In this document: positions 30,815-41,932 of the stretch, one piece after another | Layout: the number at the start of each line of letters is the position of its first letter | How positions within the stretch are numbered: position 1 is the first letter of the stretch | Assembly (NCBI GenBank): GCA_902651635.1 | Contig: CACRSC010000061.1 | Location: 132,076-196,075 of the forward strand | Source: Mastigamoeba balamuthi | Taxonomy: Eukaryota > Evosea > Mastigamoebida > Mastigamoebidae | Direction of reading: 5' to 3' | DNA: 64,000 nt | Position numbers and translations under genes: made by a program | Notes under the pieces: generated by a model | The model's input: only the letters and a program-made list of their open reading frames with translations | Databases searched by the model: none | Told to the model about the DNA's origin: nothing

Positions 30815-33800
30815 ATGGCCAAGTACTTCACGACCACCAAGAAGGGTGCGCGCAGGCCCTCCTCCCTCTCCTGCTTCTCTTGCGGGGCGCGGGGCACAGG
30901 GCGTCGCTCCGCTGCTCTCAAGCGTTATAATTGCTGCCCTCTGTTGCTCTTTGCTCCGCACGACGTCGTGTGCGGCGCTGCCCCCCCCGCCTCGCGCTGT
31001 TCGCGATGCTCGTGCTGTCCCCCCACTCTGCGCCCCGATGGTGCTGCTGCTGTGCTGCTGTGCTGGGGGGGCGTTGGGGTGTTTGTTGGCGCTGTGCCGT
31101 TNNNNNNNNNNNNNNNNNNNNNNNNNNNNNNNNNNNNNNNNNNNNNNNNNNNNNNNNNNNNNNNNNNNNNNNNNNNNNNNNNNNNNNNNNNNNNNNNNNN
31201 NNNNNNNNNNNNNNNNNNNNNNNNNNNNNNNNNNNNNNNNNNNNNNNNNNNNNNNNNNNNNNNNNNNNNNNNNNNNNNNNNNNNNNNNNNNNNNNNNNNN
31301 NNNNNNNNNNNNNNNNNNNNNNNNNNNNNNNNNNNNNNNNNNNNNNNNNNNNNNNNNNNNNNNNNNNNNNNNNNNNNNNNNNNNNNNNNNNNNNNNNNNN
31401 NNNNNNNNNNNNNNNNNNNNNNNNNNNNNNNNNNNNNNNNNNNNNNNNNNNNNNNNNNNNNNNNNNNNNNNNNNNNNNNNNNNNNNNNNNNNNNNNNNNN
31501 NNNNNNNNNNNNNNNNNNNNNNNNNNNNNNNNNNNNNNNNNNNNNNNNNNNNNNNNNNNNNNNNNNNNNNNNNNNNNNNNNNNNNNNNNNNNNNNNNNNN
31601 NNNNNNNNNNNNNNNNNNNNNNNNNNNNNNNNNNNNNNNNNNNNNNNNNNNNNNCCCCCCCCCCCCCCCCCCCACTGCACCGCGGGCCACTGGGGGCGGG
31701 GGGGGCGCTGGCTGGGTTGCGGGATGGCTTTTGGGGTTTTGGGGATCGGGGGGTGCGCGCAGCACCGTTGCGGCGCCCAAACAACGCAAAGTCGCCAAGA
31801 GATCCTGCGAAAGAATGGAGGGAGGGGCGGCAGAGACATGAGCAGTTGAGCAGAGAAGAAGGGGGCAACAAGGGGGGCAACTGTATAACAAGGGACAACG
31901 CACACACACACAGGGGAGCTGCACGACCTGAAGGAGGAGCTGGGGAGCCCGCGGGACGAGAAGAAGTGCGAGGCGGTGAAGAAGGTGATAGCGGCGATGA
32001 CCGAGGGCAAGGACGTGTCGAGCCTCTTCACCGACGTGCTCAACTGCATGCAGACGCACAACCTGGAGCTCAAGAAGCTCGTCTACCTCTACGTCATGAA
32101 CTACGCCAAGAGCCAGCCCGACCGCGCCATCCTCGCCGTCAACACCTTCCAGAAGGACGCCTCGGACCCCAACCCGCTCATCCGCGCCCTGGCCGTGCGC
32201 ACCATGGGCTGCATCCGCGTGGAGCGCATCACCGAGTACCTCGCCCAGCCCCTGGCCCTCTGCCTCAAGGACGCCGACCCCTACGTGCGCAAGACGGCCG
32301 CCGTCTGCGTCGCCAAGCTCTACGACATGAGCCCCGAGCTCGTCGTCGCCCAGGGCTTCCTCGACATGCTCAAGGACCTCCTCGCCGACTCGAACCCCAT
32401 GGTCGTCGCCAACGCCGTGGCCTCGCTCCGCGAGATCAGCGAGCGCAGCGCCGCCAACAGCGAGGGCGCGGCGGCCTTTGCGGTGGACAGCACGGTGCTG
32501 ACCAAGCTGCTGGCGGCGCTCAACGAGTGCACCGAGTGGGGCCAGGTGTTCATCCTCGACTCGCTGGCCGTGTACCGGCCGCGGGACGCGCGCGAGGCCG
32601 AGAGCATCGCGGAGCGGGTGGCGATACGGCTGAACCACTCGAACAGCGCGGTGGTGATCAGCGCGGTCAAGGTGGTGCTGCTCTGCATGGAGGTGATCAC
32701 GAGCCAGGACCTGCTGCGCTCGTACACGCGCAAGCTGGCGCCGCCGCTGATCACGCTGCTGTCGAGCGGCAAGGAGCCCGAGATACAGTACGTGGCGCTG
32801 CGCAACATCAACATTGTGGTGCAGCGCCAGCCCGAGGTGCTGCGCGCAGAGATCAAGATGTTCTTCTGCAAGTACAACGACCCCATCTACGTCAAGATGG
32901 AGAAGCTCGAGCTCATGATCATGCTCGCCAACGAGGCCAACATCGACGTCGTCCTGCCCGAGTTCAAGGAGTACGCCACCATGGTCGACGTCGAGTTTGT
33001 CCGCAAGGCCGTCCGCGCCATCGGCCGCTGCGCCATCAAGCTCGACGCGGCCGCCGAGCGCTGCATCCAGGTCCTGCTCGAGCTCATCCAGACCAAGGTC
33101 AACTACGTCGTCCAGGAGGCCGTCGTCGTCATCAAGGACATCTTCCGCAAGTACCCCAACAAGTACGAGAGCGTCATCGCCACGCTCTGCGAGAACCTCG
33201 AGACGCTCGACGAGCCCGACGCCAAGGCCTCGATGATCTGGATCATCGGCGAGTACGCCGAGCGCATCGACAACGCCGCCGAGCTCCTCGACCGCTTCCT
33301 CGAGTCGTTTGCCGACGAGAGCGCCCAGGTCCAGCTCCAGCTGCTCACGGCCGTCGTCAAGCTCTTCCTCAAGAAGCCCAAGAACACGCAGGACATGGTC
33401 CAGAGCACCCTCAAGCGCGCCACCACCGAGGTCGACAACCCGGACCTCCGCGACCGCGCCTTTATGTACTGGCGCCTCCTCTCGAGCGACCCCGAGGCCG
33501 CCAAGGCCGTCGTCCTCGGCGAGCGGCCCCTCATCAAGGACACCTCCTCGGCCCTCGACCAGGAGCTCCTCCTCCAGCTCCTCGAGAACCTCGGCACCCT
33601 CGCCTCGGTCTTCCACAGGCCCCCCGCCGCCTTCATCTCCAAGCTCCGCGCCAAGGCCAAGGCCAAGGACGACGACGACGAGGCCGCCGAGCCCGAGTAC
33701 GAGCGCGACACCACCGACGCCTCCCCGGCCCCGGGCGCCGGCGCCTCGGCCGCCTCTGCCGCCCCCGCCGCCCCGGCCAAGTCGGCGAACCTCCTCGACA

Positions 33801-34732
33801 TCGACTCGCTGCTCAGCAGCTCCCCGGCGCCCGCGGCGGCCCCGGCCTCGTCCACCAGCCCCCTCGACGCGCTCGCCTCGCTCAGCTCGCCCGCGGCCCC
33901 GGTGGCGGCCGCGCCCGCGGGCCTCGACATCTTCGGGGGCGCCCCGGCGTCGATGCCCGCTGCGGCGGCCGCGGCGCCGCTGGCGGTGCAGAAGGAGACG
34001 TGGCTGCCGGCGGACAAGGGCAACGGCATGGAGCTGCGCGGGTGCATCGTGCGCCGCGGCGGCCAGGTCTTCATGGACCTCACGTGCACGAACCGCAGCG
34101 GGCAGGCGCTCTCGCAGTTTGCGATGCAGATCAACAAGAACGGCTTCCTGCTGGCGCCCGCGGCCCAGCCCTCGTTCCCCAGCATCTTCCCGGGCCAGTC
34201 GGCCGACTGCTCGGTGCCGCTGACGCCCTCGGGCGCCGCCGGCGTCCTGGGCACGCACCTGCAGGTGGCCATGAAGAACAGCACGGGCCAGATCTCGTAC
34301 TTCACGGCGCCCCTCTACGCCGCCGTCTTTGCCGAGGGCGCAGAGCTCGACAAGAACAGCTACCTCGGCCAGTGGAGGGCCATCCCCGAGGCGTCCGAGG
34401 TCGTCAAGGACCTGCCCTCGCACGGCGCCGACGTCGGCACCGTCACCCGCAAGCTCGCCTCGGCCAACATCACAGAGACGGCCCGCAGGCAGCTCAACGG
34501 CAACGTGCGCGCACAGCACACACCGGCACTCCCCTCCCTCCCTCTCCCCCTCTGACGCCCTCGCTCGCTCTCTTAGGACGTGCTCTACATCTCGGCGAGG
34601 ACGATCAACGGGCTGCAGGTGCTGGGCGAGCTCACGATCGCGCCCGGGGGCCAGAGCGTCAGGCTGGCCACGCGCTCCTCGGACCCCACCGTCATCCCCG
34701 TCTTCGAGGCCGCCATCACGAGCCTCCTGTGA
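30815..34732 (+). CDS. AP-1/AP-2 beta-adaptin
   Basis: Large beta subunit of clathrin adaptor complexes, sorting cargo at Golgi/endosome or plasma membrane. Exons 30815-30845, 31914-34504 and 34577-34732 give 925 residues, close to family length. [20 protein letters not shown] is the classic N-terminus, and [37 protein letters not shown] and [15 protein letters not shown] are near-invariant trunk sequences. The HEAT-like trunk covers about 1-590. The Ala/Pro/Ser hinge carries LLDID, a clathrin-box motif. The C-terminal ear follows ([39 protein letters not shown]), ending ITSLL. The sequence cannot separate AP-1 from AP-2; many amoebae use one beta for both. Intron 1 is about 1 kb and holds the assembly gap. 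Confidence 0.95.
31102..31654. other. Assembly gap (553 N)
   Basis: Unknown bases inside intron 1 of the beta-adaptin gene. The right edge is a run of 19 C (31655-31673), which probably stopped the sequencing. Confidence 0.95.
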
Positions 34733-34930
34733 GGGCCCCGCACCCTCGCACCGCACCGCCCCGCACGGGGTGGGCGGCGCATAGCCCCCGCGGCGGCACA
34801 CGGTGAGCAGCAGCAGTACATGCACAAAGAAACAGCAACAGAAACAACGCCACTGCTTTGCCCCCGGCACAGACTGCGACGCAGCACACGTTCCAGTGCA
34901 CAGCCCTAAGGAACTAGTAACTGAAGAGGT

Positions 34931-35147
34931 AAAAAGCGGGCTGGTTGGGGTTTTGCACTGCGTCAACTGCAGAGCAGCAGGGAGGGCATCATTTCCACAT
35001 CTTGAGTGATGGCGTCTTGACCGTTAGACCATCTCGCGCCTTGCGGCACAAGAGAGGGAGTCGAACCCTGGAGCCCGTTCGCCAGTAAATGTTCCATTTT
35101 TGCTGGCGCCCAAGCAGCGCAATGGTTACCATTAGAGCAGCCCGTGT
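34931..35147 (-). ncRNA. Pol III-type RNA gene with permuted tRNA order, copy 2
   Basis: Inverted, diverged copy of 35605-35816. Reading on the minus strand it has a hairpin leader with GGGCTGCTCTAATGG, a stem GCCAG/CTGGC enclosing 17 nt, a tRNA T-arm, acceptor 3' strand TCTTGTG (35053-35047), an 8-nt spacer, acceptor 5' strand CGCGAGA (35038-35032), then a D-arm with perfect A box TGGTCTAACGG. The trailer CCCTCCCTGCTGCTCTGCAG and CCCCAACCAGC are shared with copy 1, followed by TTTTT, a Pol III terminator. The anticodon loop is one base short, so this copy may be decayed. Confidence 0.5.
34995..35070 (-). tRNA. Permuted tRNA-like core, copy 2 (3' half before 5' half)
   Basis: Order is T-arm (35070-35054), acceptor 3' strand, spacer, acceptor 5' strand, D-arm, anticodon arm. 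The seven acceptor pairs close with two G-T wobbles. Relative to copy 1, pair 3-70 changes from G-C to C-G, which keeps pairing. The D-stem GTCT/AGAC is perfect. The anticodon arm CCATC-ACTCAA-GATG has a six-base loop. B box GGTTCGACTCC precedes the A box. Confidence 0.4.
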
Positions 35148-35604
35148 AGCCATTCGGGTCACCAGCCCTCATCTGTCAAGAATCTTCTCTCGGGGAATCG
35201 CCGTTATGGGAGGACCCGCAATATCAAAACCACGACCCCATCCTGCTCCTTCCCGCTCTGCCGACTAGACAACAATATAAAGCAGTGTTCTGCTTTTGCA
35301 TGGGCACAGCGGCCTCAACGTGGACCAACTCAAGCCCTCTGAGGTACACGACAGTCATTAATGCGGAAAAGTTGGCGTTAGGATAAACTCGCCTTCAGTT
35401 GTGTCCAACGCAAGAAGCGGTGTCGCCGAGCAGAGACTATGTGGCTCCGCATGCGTGCCGTCCGTTCGTACTGTTGAATGCGCGTCAGTCTGCAGTAGAC
35501 GTTAGAGACACAGTGGCGGCAGGATTCCCCATCATGTTAGCAGCCCCATAACTGCATGTCTTTCCTCAATCCCGCGTGTGTTCCGTGGAGATCTCTGGGA
35601 CTGC
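35148..35604. other. Spacer between the two inverted RNA genes
   Basis: About 460 bp of mid-GC sequence separating the divergent RNA genes. A TATA-like AATATAAAG is at about 35273-35281. No protein-coding signal is seen. Probably the shared promoter region. Confidence 0.4.
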
Positions 35605-35816
35605 AATCTGGGCTGCTCCAATGGCCCTCGGCATTGCATGGGCGCCAGCAAAACTCCTACTTTCGCTGGTGAATGGGCTCAAGGGTTCGACTCCCTCTCT
35701 CCAGTCACAAACTGGAGATGGTCCAGCGGTCAAGACGCCAGACTCTCAATCTGGAGACGATGCCCTCCCTGCTGCTCTGCAGCGAACGCAATGCGTGGCC
35801 CCAACCAGCTCATTTT
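35605..35816 (+). ncRNA. Pol III-type RNA gene with permuted tRNA order, copy 1
   Basis: Leader with GGGCTGCTCCAATGG and a CAATG/CATTG hairpin, a stem GCCAG/CTGGT enclosing 17 nt, then the permuted tRNA core (35681-35754), then trailer CCCTCCCTGCTGCTCTGCAG and CCCCAACCAGC, then TTTT at 35813-35816. GGGC in the leader (35675-35678) could pair with GCCC in the trailer (35762-35765), bringing the two ends of the core together. The actin gene ends only 47 bp further on the other strand. Homology with copy 2 runs through leader and trailer, so the whole unit was duplicated. Confidence 0.5.
35681..35754 (+). tRNA. Candidate circularly permuted tRNA-Glu(CUC), copy 1
   Basis: T-arm AAGGG-TTCGACT-CCCTC (35681-35697), acceptor 3' strand TCTCCAG (35698-35704), 7-nt spacer, acceptor 5' strand CTGGAGA (35712-35718), then T8, G9, D-arm with A14, G18 and G19, and anticodon arm CCAGA-CTCTCAA-TCTGG (35738-35754) with anticodon CTC. 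All seven acceptor pairs are Watson-Crick. The B box GGTTCGACTCC and A box TGGTCCAGCGG are perfect, but B comes first. No T-arm lies downstream. Known permuted tRNA genes (red algae, green picoalgae) have this order and mature through a circular intermediate. Weak points are the mismatched 49-65 and 13-22 pairs. Confidence 0.5.
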
Positions 35817-35862
35817 ATTGGACGAGAAGCGGGCCGTGCTGGCCACTGCAAATGTCCCCGCG

Positions 35863-37203
35863 TCAGAAGCACTTGGTGTTGACGATTGCTGGGCCCGACT
35901 CGTCGTACCTGCACATGCGCGGAGAGGCCTCAGTGCCAGCGACCCCCGGGGAGCGTGTGTGCAGAGACGCGCACTCCTCCTTGGAGATCCAGTGCTGCAT
36001 GAAGGTGGAGAGCGAGGCCAGTATGGAGCCCCCGATCCACACCGAGTGCAGGCGCTCGGGCGGCGCGATGACGTTGACCCTCATCGATGGCGGCACGAGG
36101 GCCCGCAGCTCCTTCATGAGGCGCTCGGGGAGCCCCCGTGTCAGCGTGGCGCCGCCCGAGAGGACCACGTTGTTGTAGAGGTCCTTGCGCAGGTCCACGT
36201 CGCACCTGTTGATCGACTCGAGCACCGCCTCGTGCAGGCCCTGCGCGGCCACGCCTACCAGCGCCGGCTGGAACAGGCCCTCTGCGCACTGGAAGCGCTC
36301 GCTGCCCAGGGCGACCACGCGGCCGTCGGGCAGCTCGTAGCTCTGCTCCGCCTCGGGGCCAGCGGCAGCGGCAGCCCGCAGCTCCTGCTCGTAGTCGAGG
36401 GCCACGCAGCTCAGCTTCTCCTTGGCAGCGCGGGCCACTTCGCGCCCAGCAGGACCTGCGAGCGGGCACCCCCGCTGCGCCAGGAGCTTGGCCACTGCGG
36501 GGCGGCGGTCAGCAAGCGTGTGCGAGCAGGCAGCGAGAGAGAGAGAGAGAGAGCTGGTGGAGCGCACAGTGGTCGGTCATGTCGCGGCCGGCGAGGTCGC
36601 GGCGGAGGATGGCGTGGCGCACCGTGTAGCCCTCGTAGACGGGGGCCAAGTGGCAGGCGGTGTCGCCGACGTCGACGATGAGGGCGGTGCCGCGGCCCGA
36701 GGCGTAGAGGGCGAGGAAGGCCTGCAGGTCCACGTGCAGGGCGGGCACGTGCAGGTTCTCAAAGGCCACCTGCGCCATCCGCTCGCGGTTGGCCGGCGGG
36801 TTCAGGGGCGCCTCTGTCAGCAGCAGCGGGTGCTCCTCGGGGGCCACGCGCAGCTCGTTGTACATGATGCTGGACAGCAGCGACGCAGGGGTCAGCGGCC
36901 TCAGCAGCAGAGTCAGCGGGCGGCGGGTGCGTGCTGCTGCAAGACGGCCTCCATGGCGTCCCAGTCGGCGACCACGCCCTGCTCCATCGCGTGCACCACC
37001 TCCAGCGCCTCTCCGCGGCCCTCGGCGCGCTGGGCGTCGTTGCCCACGCAGGCGCTGCGCCCGCGGCCCTGGGCGCTGCCTGTCGGGCGGCCCACAACCG
37101 TCGCTACCGTCGCCCGCGGGGCGTCGTCCCCCGCAAAGCCCGCCTTGCACGCCAGCGACCCCATGTCGATGACGACGGCCTGCACCTCGCACTCGCTCGC
37201 CAT
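35863..37203 (-). CDS. Divergent actin
   Basis: Actin-fold protein, most like conventional actin. Starts at ATG 37203 ([31 protein letters not shown]) and ends at TGA 35863, in three exons; intron 2 is 36495-36567, and intron 1 lies near 36870-36940 with uncertain borders. Conserved blocks: [128 protein letters not shown]. Unusual points: the first phosphate loop reads DMGSLACK (actin DNGSGMCK); the second reads DVGDTAC (actin DSGDGV); and about 20 extra residues follow WISKEE before the normal end. These suggest altered nucleotide handling. It may be an actin-like isoform rather than the main actin. It could also be called an actin-related protein, but the end is typical of actin. Confidence 0.85.
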
Positions 37204-37669
37204 CGCGTTGGGTTTGCGGTGGCCCTCGCTGCCCGACTGATTCGCTGTTTGGCGGTAGTCGATCCCACCACAAACGTTGCTGCGTTCCCCGAAAGAGGTC
37301 GCCGGCACACAACTAACCCCATCCCTCCAGGAAAAAGGGAGCGCACCAACCCGAGGCCGTGGCGCCTCCAAGCAACGCCGCCGCGCCCATAACGAGAGCG
37401 GATAAGAAACGAGGGGGCGCAACGTGCGAAGAAGACACTCTTTGTTATTTCGCAGACATGCCGAGACGCCTCGCACGGCCAGCGGGATGGGCGGGTGATG
37501 CAGGGCATGGGAGGGGGCGGCAGCCTCAAAGAGGAAGAGAGAAGCAAGAGAATTCACAGCGGTGTGGTAAGCGTGCGGTGGGTGCGGCGTTGGCCGAGGG
37601 GAGCAGAGCAGAGCAGAGACTGTCCTGGCGCGCGCGCACGGAGGGAGCAGCAGCGGAGAGCAGCCCCGC
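37204..37669. other. Spacer upstream of actin, downstream of transhydrogenase
   Basis: 466 bp, somewhat lower in GC near 37230-37310 and 37395-37480. It presumably holds the actin promoter. No gene or repeat seen. Confidence 0.4.
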
Positions 37670-40600
37670 TTAGTCGTGGAACATGAGGAGCATGCGGTAG
37701 GTGACGAAGAAGCCACCGCAGATGTTGATGGTGGCGAGGGTGGTGGCGCAGGCGCCGAGGAGGGCGTAGGGCGTCATGAGCTGCGCAAAGGGCGTGAGGC
37801 AGAGCATGCCGCCGACGACGATGATGCCCGAGATGGCGTTGGTGACAGACATGAGGGGCGTGTGCAGGGCGGGCGTGACGCTCCAGATGACGTGGTAGCC
37901 GACGATGATGGCGAGCACAAAGTCCATGAAGTGCGTGATGAACGTGTTGGGCACAAAGAAGATCATCGAGACCAGGAACGCCAGCAGCGACCCCAGGTAG
38001 ACGTAGGTCCTGCGCGTGTAGCCCTCCTCGCCCTTCTTCTCGTGGACCGCGGCCTTGGGGGGCTCGGGCTTCTTCTTGGCGGGGGCTGCGCTGACGGCCA
38101 TCTTGGGCGGGGGGTACGTGACGGTGCCGTCCTTGCAGCAGGTCATCTGCTCGACGACCTGCTCCTTGGTATTGACGACAAACTTGCCGTGGTCGTTGAG
38201 CATGTCGAGCAGGTTGAGCATGTTCTGCGAGTAGAGCTGCGAGGCCTGCGGGCCCATGCGGCTCACAAAGTCGGTCTCGCCGATGATCGTCACGTCGTTG
38301 GGCGTCTTGATCGACTCCCCGGGCCTCGTCAGCTCGCAGTTGCCGCCCGTGCCCGCCGCCAGGTCCACCACGACGCTCCCGGGGCGCATGCTGCGCACCA
38401 TGTTCTCCTTGATCAGGATGGGCGCCCGCCTGCCCGGGATGGCCGCCGTCGTGATCACAATGTCGCTCTGCGGGCACATGCGCTCGAACAGGCGCATCTC
38501 GGCCTCGATAAACGCCGCGCTGATGGGCTTGGCGTAGCCGTTGGCGTCCTCGGCGTCCTCGTCAATGTCCACCGGCACAAACTCGCCGCCCATCGAGACG
38601 ATCTGGTCCTTGACGCTGCGCCGCGTGTCAAACGCCCGCACCACGGCTCCCAGGTTCTTGGCCGTCCCGATGGCCGCCAGCCCCGCCACGCCGCAGCCGA
38701 TGATGAACACCGTCGCCGGCGGCATCTTGCCCGCTGCCGTGATCTGCCCCGTGAAGACCCGCCCGAACGCGTGCGAGGCCTCGATGACCGCGCGGTAGCC
38801 CGCCAGGTTCGACAGCGACGACAGCGCGTCCAGCTTCTGCGCCCGCGTGATGCGGGGCACCATGTCCATCGCCAGCACCGTCACCCCCTTCTTGTTCAGC
38901 TCGGCCAGCAGCGCAGAGTTCCTGGAGAGGCGAGGACGAGCCGTTGAGTGAGGCACTGGGAGAGATTGGGGCAGAGGGAGAGGGAGACGCACTTGGCGGG
39001 GTAGAAGAAGGAGATGAGGGTCTGGCCCGAGCGGAAGAGCGAGGCCTCGGCGCCCTCGGGGAGGGTCCTGTCGGGGGGCTGGACCTTGCAGATGACCTGG
39101 GCGTTCTTGTAGACGTCGCGGACGTCGGGGACAATGTGGCAGAGCGCCTTCTCGTACTCCGAGTCGGGGGCGGCCGAGAGGGCGCCGGCGCCGCTCTGGA
39201 CGACGATGCCGAAGCCCTTCTTGCGGAGGGCGAGGGCCGTCTGCGGGGTGATCGAGACCATGCGCTCGTCCTTGGTGACCTCCTTGGGGATGCCCAGCAC
39301 GCAGAACACCTGCGGCAGGTCCTCTGCGCGCACCTCGGCCTGGCCCGCCATCAGCGCCGTCTTCTCCGTGGCGGCGGCGGCCACCTCGCGGACCTCGACC
39401 TTGTGCTTGCTCAGCTCGCCCAGGACCTCCTCAAAGGCCTTCTTCGAGTCGCCAAAGAGCATGCGCGTGTTCTCGTAGTAGAAGAGCGGGTTGTCGACGC
39501 CCGCGTAGCCCGAGGCCATCGTGCGCTTGTTGACGATGCACGTCTTGGCCTTGAACGTCTCGATGATGGGCATTCCCGCGATGGGGCTCGTGGGGTCCGT
39601 CAGCGCCACGGGGTTGACAATGTCGTTGGCGCCCACGACAATCGCCACGTCGGTCTCGGGCAGGTCCGGGTTGATCTCGTCCATCTCCAGCACAATGTCG
39701 TAGGGCACGTTGGCCTCGGCCAGCAGCACGTTCATGTGCCCCGGCAGCCGCCCTGCCACCGGGTGGATCGCGAAGCGCACGCGCTTGCCCATCTTGCGCA
39801 GCATCTCCGTGATCGACGCCACCGCGTGCTGCCCGCGCGCCACCGCCAGCCCGTAGCCAGGCACAATCACTATGTCCTTGGCCGCCACCAGCGCGTCGCT
39901 CACGTCCTTGGCCGTCCACGCCGTCACCTCGCGCGGGCCCTCGGACGCCGTGGCGCCCCCCGCTCCCTGCGGGCACCCGCGCAGCCCCCGTGGCGTCAGA
40001 AGCGCCGCACCGGCAAGTGGGGCCCCGGAATTTTCTCAGTATTCTCAGAGGCCTCCCCGTCTGCCCCCTCGCAGCCCACCACCGAGGCCCAAGCACACCC
40101 AGCACACCCACCACCACAACCGACAGAGCACGATGCGTGGGGCGGACCTTGGAGGCAGCGACAGGGGCAGCGGTCTCGCCGCCAAAGCCGCCGAGGATGA
40201 CCGAGACAAAGTGGCGGTTCATGGCCTCGCACATGATGTAGCTGAGGATGGCGCCGCTGCTGCCGACGAGGGCGCCCGTGACGATCATGGCGTCGTTGTT
40301 GAGCATGAAGCCCGAGGCGGCCGTGGCCCAGCCCGAGTAGGAGTTGAGCATGGAGATGACGACGGGCATGTCGGCGCCGCCGATGGCCATGATGAGGTGC
40401 CAGCCCACGAAGAAGGCCACGCCGGCGTTGAGCAGCAGCAGCCAGAGGCGCGCGTGGAAGGCCGTGGGCATCATCATGTAGGCGACCATCATGAGGGCGC
40501 AGCCGCCGCACGAGCCGGCGTTGATGACGTGGCGGAACCAGCCGCCCAGGATGAGCGGGGCGCTGCGGATGTGGCCGGCGAGCTTGCCAAAGGCGACGAT

Positions 40601-41932
40601 GGAGCCCGTGAAGGTGATGGCGCCGATGAAGACGCCCAGGAAGGTCTCCACGTCCTGGACGGCCTGCGTCGAGCTGAAGGCCTCGAGGGGCCCCTCGCGC
40701 AGGTAGTTGGCGACGCCCACAAAGACGGCCGCCAGGCCCACGAAGCTGTGCAGGCACGCCACCAGCTCGGGCATCGACGTCATCGCCACCCGCGACGCCA
40801 CGTAGAACCCCACGCTGCCCCCGGGTATCACGCACAGCCAGAACGTCCCGTACCCGCTGAAGTGCTCTCTGCGCAGCGCACGCATCCAGCCAGCCAGCCA
40901 CAGCGTCAGCCCCCGCGGTGAAGAGATGATCATGATGGTGCATCACTCACACACACACACAACCTCCCCCCCCCCCCAGCAAACAACGGCACAACGACAC
41001 AAGGGTTGAGCGTGCCAGACACAGGCCACTAGGCAATCCCAGGGGCCATCCCGCAGACAACAGACAATGACGACACAACAACAACAACCACAACCACAAC
41101 CACAACCACGACAAGGGACCAAGGCAGGCAGCAGCAGAGGGCGAGGCAGAGGGCAGGGCGCGGGGATCGGGTGTCCCTTGCGACAGAAGAGGAGGGGGCG
41201 CCGGCGAAGACGGCGAGATGCAGGGCCCAGTGGAAAACGCAGAGGACACGTGGGTGAGGGCGTCGCCGGTGTTGTTTTCGGTGCCTCCGGTGCCCTGCCA
41301 CTGGCCCCACGCCCGCTTACCCCGCAATATTCCCCACGCGCACCCCGCGGGCACCGCCCAGGGCAGGGCGCCCCGCTGCGCCCCGCGAGCAGCAGGGCGG
41401 GGGGCGGGGGCGTCGGGCGGGGCGGAGGGGGGGCGGGGCAGAACAGGGGCCGACAAGCAAAACAAAAGCGGGCGAGGGGCCAACGGAAAACAACAAAATG
41501 GTGCACACATCCACACGTGCACAGAGAGAGACACGAGAGAAGGGGCGGGGCCAGCGCACCCGTCGAGGAAGGTGGCGCCCAGCGCGATGGACATGCCGAC
41601 CATGCCCAGGACGTTGCCTCCCTTGGCCTGCGGGGCCCTGGCGCGTGAGGGGCTGGGCGGGTGCCAGGGCGCGGAGGAGGGCAGGGGACCCCCATCGGGC
41701 AACACCAACGGCCAACAAACAAACAGCCAACCCAATCCACCCAACAAATACCCCGCTGCCTGCCGCACTGGGGGCAGCCCCAGCCCCAGCCCCAGCCCCA
41801 GCGCCAACGGCGAGGAGAGGGCGATGCCAGGCGCACCTTCTTCTGGGAGGCGAGGCCTGCGAGGCTGAGGATGAAGAGGATCGAGACGGCGACGTAGCTG
41901 ATGCCCGTCACGTTCTGGAAGCTGGCGCCCAT
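37670..41932 (-). CDS. Proton-translocating NAD(P) transhydrogenase, beta-alpha fusion
   Basis: Couples hydride transfer between NADH and NADP+ to proton movement across a membrane. Five exons (41932-41837, 41627-41560, 40868-40148, 39966-38993, 38921-37670) join in frame to 1036 residues. The first half is PntB-like: [30 protein letters not shown], many membrane spans ([25 protein letters not shown]), then the NADP domain ([59 protein letters not shown]). The second half is PntA-like: [49 protein letters not shown], and the NAD site [28 protein letters not shown]. The last four spans end the protein. This beta-then-alpha order is that of Entamoeba and apicomplexan enzymes, opposite to animal NNT. 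No clear mitochondrial presequence is visible. Intron 2 (688 nt) is the longest and contains an ACAACC-type repeat near 41080-41110. Confidence 0.93.

Noticed and set aside
35712-35816. Ordinary tRNA-Glu beginning at 35712
   Set aside because: There is no T-arm, B box or acceptor 3' strand in the next 100 bases; the only matching ones lie upstream.
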